Below, piece by piece: positions 12,901 to 21,900 of a DNA stretch of 64,000 bases. How positions within the stretch are numbered: position 1 is the first letter of the stretch; every line of letters starts with the position of its first letter. The DNA comes from Undaria pinnatifida. Taxonomy: Eukaryota; Sar; Phaeophyceae; Laminariales; Alariaceae. Position numbers and translations under genes: made by a program. The stretch is taken from positions 19,823,606 to 19,887,605 of the forward strand of contig JABAKD010000020.1 of NCBI GenBank assembly GCA_012845835.1. The letters are read 5' to 3'. The notes under the pieces were generated by a model, which saw only the letters and a program-made list of their open reading frames with translations, was not told the DNA's origin and ran no database searches.

Positions 12901-15900
12901 GGGTGCTTGTACCTTTGTTCCTGGTTCGCCCAAGGGCTAACAGATTAAGCCGCACCTCTAGATGTGCAAAAATTGAATGAGTGAGTGAGTCGGCGGGATT
13001 TTTTACCTCGGATCAAGTCCAATCGCGATCATGTCAACGACAGTGTTGGTGTTGGGCACCACAGTGAAGTTCATGCGTATTGTGTAGTCCACCCGCCCGT
13101 CTACCGCCTCCTCCAAGTTGATTACGGCCCACGTTCGCTCCTCGAGGTGGTCCAAGGCATAGGCCACAGCGTCGTCCTGAAGGGTAGAAGAGACGACCAC
13201 GACCACGCGCGACCGTCGAAGCGGGAACGATGCTGACTCTCGTCAAATAATGATATCGTCAAAGAAAGTTGTCGAATGATGCTATCATATCGTGAAACAA
13301 ATTATGTTGTGGAAAGTCTCGGTGCGAGTGGACGAGGGAAGACACAGCTGGAATATTGTCGCGACAAAAATAAAAGCGAAGTCACGTACTGTAGTGGGGA
13401 GGGGAGAGAACAGCCTGCCTAGCGACCCCGGATCGGAGTCACGTCTAGGTAGGGAGAAGACGGAGAAAGGAAAAGTGCAAAGAAAATACAAGGGATGAAC
13501 AAAACATAAAGGTTTAGTCCGTAGAGTCGGAAGCACACCACCTGGGAAACCGAGAGAAAAACAACCGCACCCCGAACGTGTCCAAGACTTGTCAAACTCT
13601 GTGTGCTGCTCTACCGCTGCACGGCCGTGTTATTAACGCACCGCTCCAACATCAACACCACACCAGACGCCATGCAAGGAAAAAAACGGTAGGCTCATAC
13701 GAGCCAGAGAGAATAGATCGATGCATCGAAAGGTAAAAGACCATCATATCATAGAGCGATGCCAGAACGATTGCCATGGTCACAAGCTAGTATTGAGCCA
13801 GGGTCCGCGGTGATCCTTCTTTATACTGTAGAGAGAGACATGATACATTACATCCATCGTACATGGCGGATGGAAACGGAGGTGCACAAAATAGACGCAA
13901 TGGCCAGCGTACGTAAAAGCCGACAGTCATGCTTACGATGCGCTTTTTGATTGGATAGAATGGAAGGATGTACTCATGACGTGGGTATGATAGCATACTC
14001 TAGAAGGTGCTCATCACGTGCTTATCGTCGGATAACAACGAAGAATGTGCTCATGATGTGGATATGACAGGAGTAAAAAGAATACTGTGCTTATGACGCG
14101 CTTACTATAGGAAAAAATGGGAACAGGCGCTTTATGACGTGCTTATTGCCAGGTACAGGATAAGACGTAAACGCGAAGGGGTAAGGCGTGGTCTTCCTTT
14201 ACCTCCGTCTCGTGCACCCGATGCGTCAAAACATCGAAGCCGTTGGTCGTGTCGGATAGCCACGACACCAGCTCCCTAGCCGTGTTGCCCATTGGCATCA
14301 GCAGCAGCAGCGGCAGCAGCAGTAGCAGCAGCAGGAGAAGAAGAAGCGACAGCAGAATGCATATATATATGGTGCCATCCAATCCAATGGTGAAAAAAAC
14401 AACGAAAGGGGGAATACGAGGGAATTCGTCAGCACAGACTTTACACTCACGTACGAGTAAGGTCAGTAGTAGCATGTGATAAGAGGGCATGGGGACACGC
14501 AGAATCAAGGACAGCAGTCGCATGTCAGAGGAGGGCATGGGGCAACCATCCACATCCACACCTGTACAAGGGAGCACTGCTACACTACCGGTACACTAAT
14601 TGGAACAAAAAAATCGTGTGGCGCCACTGCTACTGCAACTTTTTTTTTTTTTTTTTTTTTTTTTTATCCTCCGGCGGATGGGGAAAGATAAAGCTTTAGC
14701 TCACCACACTTCCGCGTATTTTCATTCGCGTCTTGTGTCGATATTGCTTTCGCAGCCCAACGCTAGCTGGCGCACCCTTCGAGTCCTATTGTAGGTATAG
14801 CGTAAGCTGTCCCTATCATTGGTCCTCGTTACAACCCCGGCAGCGCAAGCTCTTTGCAACATCATTTTTTTTTTGTCGTCAGGGTTTCATAGGATGGCAG
14901 TACCAAACCCAACTGCTGCAACACCAAAAAATAAAGCATTTAGGGTTATCCTCGCAATACCATAAATACTACTGTAACATAATCAAACGTGTTTAGTTTA
15001 GGGCTAGGCTGGCAGTGCTACTAGTGTAACAGAAAATAAACGTATTTCGCCATTATTGGATCGGCTACCTAACCTAGAGACAGGACCCAACCGGAACAGC
15101 TCCACCCGTAGCAGCATCGAGACGACCTGGGGGATACATACACACCATCCATTGCGTACACATGATACACCACACACATGACGCACCTATAAGTGACACA
15201 CCACATACACACTATTACACTATTACCGGCGCACACCTGGTACCACATGTCATACACATGACATACCAGAACAAAAGCAAGCGCGTAGCACATATCATAC
15301 ACATGACATACCTGGCATCACAACCAAACCAAGCGCATAGCCTATACCTGGAACATGCTCTGACAATCGGAACACTAGTCCTTTAATCGCCAATAACAGC
15401 CTGAGGGGCGTGTCTCGCTTCGCGAAGGCCGGTACAAGCCACTATGGCATGTTAACAGTAGACCAGCATGTTGACAGTAGACCAGCAAGCTAACAGTAGA
15501 CCAGCATGTTAACAGTAGACCAGCATGTTAACAGTAGACCAGCATGTTGACAGTAGACCAGCAAGTTGACAGTAGACCAGCAAGCTAACAGTAGACCAGC
15601 ATGTTAACAGTAGACCAGCAAGCTAACAGTAGACCAGCATGTTAACAGTAGACCAGCATGTTAACAGTAGACCAGCATGTTAACAGTAGACCAGCACGTT
15701 AACAGTAGACCAGCATGTTAACAGTAGACCAGCATGTTAACAGCACGACCAACTTCAGGGTGTGCGCTTTGAAGTGCTTAGGCAAATAACCAAATCTCCA
15801 CGTCACTACCCACCGAGCCAGCAACTTCGCCGAAGGCAACCTTGACCTACCACAGCGCCAAAACAGTAAAACATTGCAGACGCTAGCGAACACAGTCGAA

Positions 15901-18900
15901 ACCGCCCCGCGATATGACCCCAGCAATACTATTACTGTAGTATCACACTACTATTAATACACGTGCTGCTGCTTCAGGCTCATAAATGTTTTAATTTCCT
16001 TATCCAATGCATTGGCATGGCACTGCATTGCCTAATTTCCTCAACATCTGTTGCGACGTGAAACCTCTCTCGTACAGCAGCAGTTGGTGAGCACAGAGAG
16101 GACCCGCATGCCGCATGCCTCTGGAATAAAAAATCAGCCGGGACACTTTTCCTTTTCTTTTGTTCATTCCATCTATTAGCTTCGCACTTTTCTCTTTCTC
16201 CTTCTCCCCCCCTAAACGTAGCTCAGGTCCAGGGTCACCAAGCAAGCTCTTCTCCCCCCTCCCCACTACGGTACGTGCTTTCATTTTTATCGCGGGAAGG
16301 CTGCAGCCCTTTCTTCCCTCGTTGACTCGCATCGAATTTCGCTTACCCACGCTGCAAGGCGCTCTCAGCAGTTAATCCCTTTGGTTTTTCCGGACGCTGT
16401 ATGTTGTACTCAATGTCGATGGGCAGCAAGAAGACAACGAACGCTCGTTTGTTCTCTAGATATTGAGCAGCAGCACGAGTACTCAGAGTGCTGCGCACGT
16501 TCACACATATATGGTACCTGGCACCTAGTACCTGGTACCGTTCAACCCCTCTATCACCGCCATCCCCTGGACCATACCATACCATACCATACCATACCAT
16601 ACCCTTGACCATACCATACCATACCATACCATGCCATACCATACCATGCCATAACCTTGACCATACCATACCATACCATACCATACCATACCATACCATA
16701 CCATACCATGCCATGCCATACTGCAACCCGTTTCTTGGGGGGGAAGACTTGGAATTAGAGGAGGATTTTTTTTGCAGGGGTCAAGAGGGTTAAAGCGAAG
16801 GTGTTATCGAAGGAGGTGTTATCGAAGCTAACGAGGCAAGGTTACGGTAGGGGCATACCCCCGTTTTTCACTACGCGGTCTTCGGCAGTCGCACCATACC
16901 ACTGACTCTGTACCTCATTGACCAAGACACGCTAGGTGGTTAGTTTGCCGCAACAAGTAGCTAACGATCCCATCAAGGATTCATATCGAAACCTTAAAAC
17001 AGCACGAAAGAAAGAAACCCTAGGTATGGCCGCAAGGAACAGGGGGTGCAGTCAAGCGAGTGACCCCAAGCCATTACAAAAAAACACTAAAAAAAACGTA
17101 ACCCCCCTTATGGTACCGTAGCTTTGGTATAATACAAAACCCTATGACCCATGACAAAATAAAGTATGATCTCACCCCACAGCCGGGTCCCGCGCGGGTG
17201 CGAAGTGTAGCGTCCCCTGCGTGATGATGTTCCCGAAAACCCAGCCCGACTCCATGCTGTCGACAATCTGAGCATACGCACCATCACCGAGGTCGCCGGC
17301 AACGGCTGAACCGAGCCCCACAAACTCATCCAAATCGGGCACTGGAAAAGGACCGTCCATCAGGTCTTGCACGTCCCCAAACACACCCTTCACATCTTCA
17401 AAGCTCAGCAGTGCTTCTTCACCGCCGTCGCCATCGCCTTCCCAGTCATGATCGCCTCCTTTGGATGCAACTCCTGCGAGAGAGGAGGAGTTCCCAGATG
17501 GCAGGGTGACGTTGGCCAGACCCTGCCGAGCAAAACAACGGACCGTTACGTAACCGTTAATAGTTACAATCATGTAAGAGATAATTTGCACCGCGTTCTG
17601 CTTCGCGTTTTCTGCGCTCTCACCGCAACGACGGCGAGCCGGCGCCGCACTAGACGATGCTTGGTTGCACCCCAACCACTAACCCCCCCCCCCCCCCCCC
17701 TTTCCTACCCACCGCGAAAACCGGGGCCGAAACCTCCCGGGACGGCGCATCCTTGAAGCCTCATTAATCCAAGTAAGATAACTACTACCAGGTACCAGTA
17801 TACCACTATATTTAATGCTAGAACATGCTAAAACAACACTGCTGTACTCACGAACACTACTTGTTATTATGACTACTTCTTTCCGTTTTATGGACTGGAC
17901 TAAGTATATCCTGGTACTAAGTATGTACTAACTATACCGGTACATATTTAATATTCAGGTGTCACAGGTGTGCGGAAGCACCAATAGCAGACGTCACAGT
18001 CCGGACACGGTTTTGATAAAGAGCAGTAGACGAGGGAGTTACAACGATCTGCTCGTGTAACAGCGGTGGCGTACGCGCTTTGTGACAAGGCACCAGAGGG
18101 GTCGAGGAAACCTTGTAACGGCGTTACTACAGCTGTACGTGCGGGCATTTCCTACTTCATACGCCAAAATTGCAATACTTCTTGTACAAACTCATATAAC
18201 ACGTCGCCTACCCATACCCTTCATGACATACACACTCGGTAGCACGCGCGATGGAGGTATCACACGCAGCTTGCAAATACGGGTTTCGACGACATCCAAT
18301 CCTCGACTTCACAGCTGCCGCAGCTGAGGTGTCTTGTTAGACTTACACAAAAACACACCAGGTAGCTGTTTTATCTGGCGATGAAGAGGTCGGACAACGT
18401 CCATGCTTTAGTTCGAAGTATACCAGTACAGTACAGTGCAGTACAGGACACCTAATAAGAAACGTCAAAACTGACCCAGGCTGGGTTTCGTATTTTGAAG
18501 AGGGGGTGCGTTCTGCACTAACTTGAGTATAAAGGGTCCCGGGTTTCTTACGTTCCTGTCAAGCTTGGGCTGGCTTTCTGATCACCCTGTTTCCTACTAT
18601 TAATAAGACTCCTGTACTGCTGTAATAACTGACGCCCGTAGCCCTGCCATCTGGCGCAGGAGAGCTTAGACGTGATCCATACCATCAACCCGTTTAGGGT
18701 CCAAATGTGCCAACCAAACGATGTCCGGGACGTTTGGATCCACTACTACTACCGTGTATCACCGAGGGAGCGCGCAGCGGGGTGACCAGCATAATGCCGT
18801 GTGTATGTCGGAGACCTCCTTGCATTGGAGCTCATATGTATAGGTGTCGTCCCTTCTCTCCCCCGGTCCTTGCCTTCAGTTTTTATCGCGCATAGGGGTC

Positions 18901-21900
18901 AGCAATCCCACTGCTCGTCGATTTTTCATCGAGTGTTGCTAACTCACGCTTTCGCGCTTTCCGCGAGTCAATTTGTTCGCAAGAAAAAGTCCCCACGAAT
19001 TAATACGAGTATGCACTTGGGGGGATTCGAACTCACGAAACTGACTTATACCAGGCTCGAGGACCTACCCCAGCCATCCTGGCTGCAACGAGTCACCGTT
19101 GCTGTACGTAATGAATGCTCTCGTACAACGTATATACCAGGTATCATTTTTGCATAAGGGTTAGAGCAGTAAGTCGTGTACTCGGTTTAAGAGCATCCAC
19201 ACAACAAGACAAGACGGACTTAAGAGCAGGCAAGAAAAAAAAAAGGATTGTCACGCCTTGTGACGCCTATGCTAAACTCTACACGACATCAAATCTGAGA
19301 TAAGAGCGGCAAGGGTAAAGAGCGCCAACCTTGGCGTGTTCCGAGGCGCTCTTAAATCGAGGACCACAATGCAAAACGACAATCACGGCAGTTACGTAAC
19401 TTTGCCATCTGGCGTTGAAGACTTAACGTCATGTCGAACCACTGATACCAGAATTACCGAGTCATAGCTTTGTTTTGTAGCTTTCTGTGTTTGTAGCTTG
19501 TCTGGCGTTGATGTTCACCGTTCATACGAGTACAAGATTTTGTATAGCCTGTTGTGAGAGGTGAGAGCTTACACGTCGATCACACGTGTACCACTGCAAA
19601 AATGACCTCACACTGATTTCAAGTACTTTGTTCCCAAACACTTGAATGGGCCTAACGTCGGTGGTTTTGCGAGGTTTATTAGTAGCAAAACACGATCAAA
19701 ATCGATGAGCTAAGAAGCTCAAAAGTTGGAATGCTGAACCCTATGCGCGACAATAATGAACGCATGTACCGGTGAGGGAGAAGAGAAGACAGCGGTGATC
19801 ACGGCTTGTGCAGAAGGTCGCCGAGGGTAAAACCTCTTGCGAGTTGAGCAACAGGAGAGCAAAATTGATGCGACACGCCCGTCAAAATTTTAGCAGCGCC
19901 TGCGCTCTACGAGTATATCATTGCTCTATCCTCCGTTCTAACAAGCCTATCCCGCCACCCCATTAGGCAGGTCAGGCGCAACATGGTGCATTGCATCTTG
20001 CTAAATACACTTTGCCTATATACCTCATTGAGTCTCCCGAAAACAGTATAATAAAATCGGAACACTTCGACGAGGCACCCATGAAACGGTTTTTGAGTCT
20101 GAGTGCCCGCTGTTTGCTTCACCTGAGAGTACAGGCGAGCCAGCGGGAGGAGTCCACCGAAGTCTCCTGGGAGATCAAGCTTGACAGATGAGTAGATCTG
20201 CACAGCACAGGCACAAGCACGTGAAGCACGTGAAGCACGTGAAGCACATGAAGCACATGAAACGCATGAGGCACCTAAAGAACGATGTTGACACGCGAAT
20301 CTGGTGCTGGGTTGGCCTGGCTTGGTTAGACCTGTGTGTCAACGTCGACGCCATGAGTCGCGAGCAGAGTCGGGTACATACCGGGCAAAAACGAATACAA
20401 CCGGTTAACCGCGGTTTTTGCAACCTCCCAGGCGTTTGCAATTACTCGATTACAGGTATGAAAAATAATACGCCGTTTTTTTCTTTGTTCCGTTTTTAAA
20501 ACGTTTTAGGGCACGCATCTACATTAAAACATGTCCGCAGCAATGAGCAACGTGAAAATAAAATAAATATGACAGATAGCGTAAAAGCTGGGCCATCAAG
20601 GTAACGAACAGGACCAAATGCGCCCTTGGGAATACACGACCCGGTTCAAAAATCGAGGAAGAATCGAAAAATCACCTAAAGTGTCCAATGTTCCGGAGGC
20701 TTTAATACACACCCGCCAAAAAAGAACCTGTGTCACCGGTTTTTCAATTGTGAGCATTGCGCCTGCTATCCGGCTTTGGTTTTTCGAAGTGCTATCCGGT
20801 GCCCATCTTTAGTCGCGAGTCAAACGAAGAGGCACTCTGAAGCCGTACTGGTTTACAGATAAAAGATACCAGGTATTCGGCAGCTGTTTCAACATTAAAA
20901 ATGTACTCGGCTGCCGTATCGCGAGTCAACATAAGAGGTATTCTGCGGCTGTATTGATTTATAGATAGATGCGAGGGCGTTCTTCTTACTTGTACAGAAC
21001 TCGTGTCATAGCGCCATACCAGTAGTTCGGACACCTGGCACGCAGTACGAGTACGAGCTCTACTCAAATATGTTCCTTTAGTACTCGAGTATTTAAAGTG
21101 TGCTGATGTTGTTGCAGCTGTTGTACGGTAGTTTGCTGGTGTCGTCGCTTTTTTAGTTTCCTCAGTAAAACAGTTACCAGGGATGGTTTCCTTACCTCTA
21201 CACAAGGGCACCCAGCTCAACTAAAAAAACAATACTCGCCGTCGCCGCAGAAGCAGACAATTCATCAAGTCAGTACTCACATACTCGAGTACGCATACAT
21301 GGGGCAGTATTCCGAAAACTGCTGGTATTGCTGCCAGCCACTGCTGTACCTGCCAGTCACAAGTCACAATAATGCTGCTGTGCTCAGCCTCTAAACACCA
21401 CTAGCTCACTTCGCCCAAAGATTGTACAAACACGAACCAGGTACGATTCGCGTCGTAAAACGCTCACTACGGCATCTACAGGTTGTGCGTGATATCCAAA
21501 CAAGTGTACGCTCGCACTCGGAACATAAGTTCTGACGGCTTCGTGTATTTGTTGTTTGTTGCAGCCGTGGCTGGTGCTGATGGGCCCTATGGGCTATAAC
21601 GATTTGACATACGTAAGAAATACTTCGAAGTATAACCTTACCGTCATGTGATAGCGTTATTGAGATCTCAGGTAAGAAGTTTATTCTTACCGTCTTACCG
21701 TCATCGCATAGCGTTGTTGAAGCCCATTCATTAGCTTGGGCCTCAGTCCAAAGATCAAGAATATTATAAATAATAAGGCCAACAGGGTTAGCGACGATGA
21801 CGAGTATTGCAGGGACACCAGCACGCCTTTGCATGACTTCCATCTCTGCTATTATAGCTGAATACCGAGATTGAACCCGTCCAAACTTGCTTGAATGTTT

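Noticed and set aside
15446-15745. CRISPR-like array
   Set aside because: Units are contiguous with no unique spacers, in a eukaryotic intron.
17948-18148. Cys-rich minus-strand ORF (CPDCDVCYWC)
   Set aside because: No usable splice sites and no match to the ABCA loop; it lies in an intron.
21718-21843. Extra ABCA exon with a hydrophobic peptide (AILVIVANPVGLIIY)
   Set aside because: It would break the phase between exons 2 and 3, has AT-rich codon use unlike the other exons and no clear acceptor.
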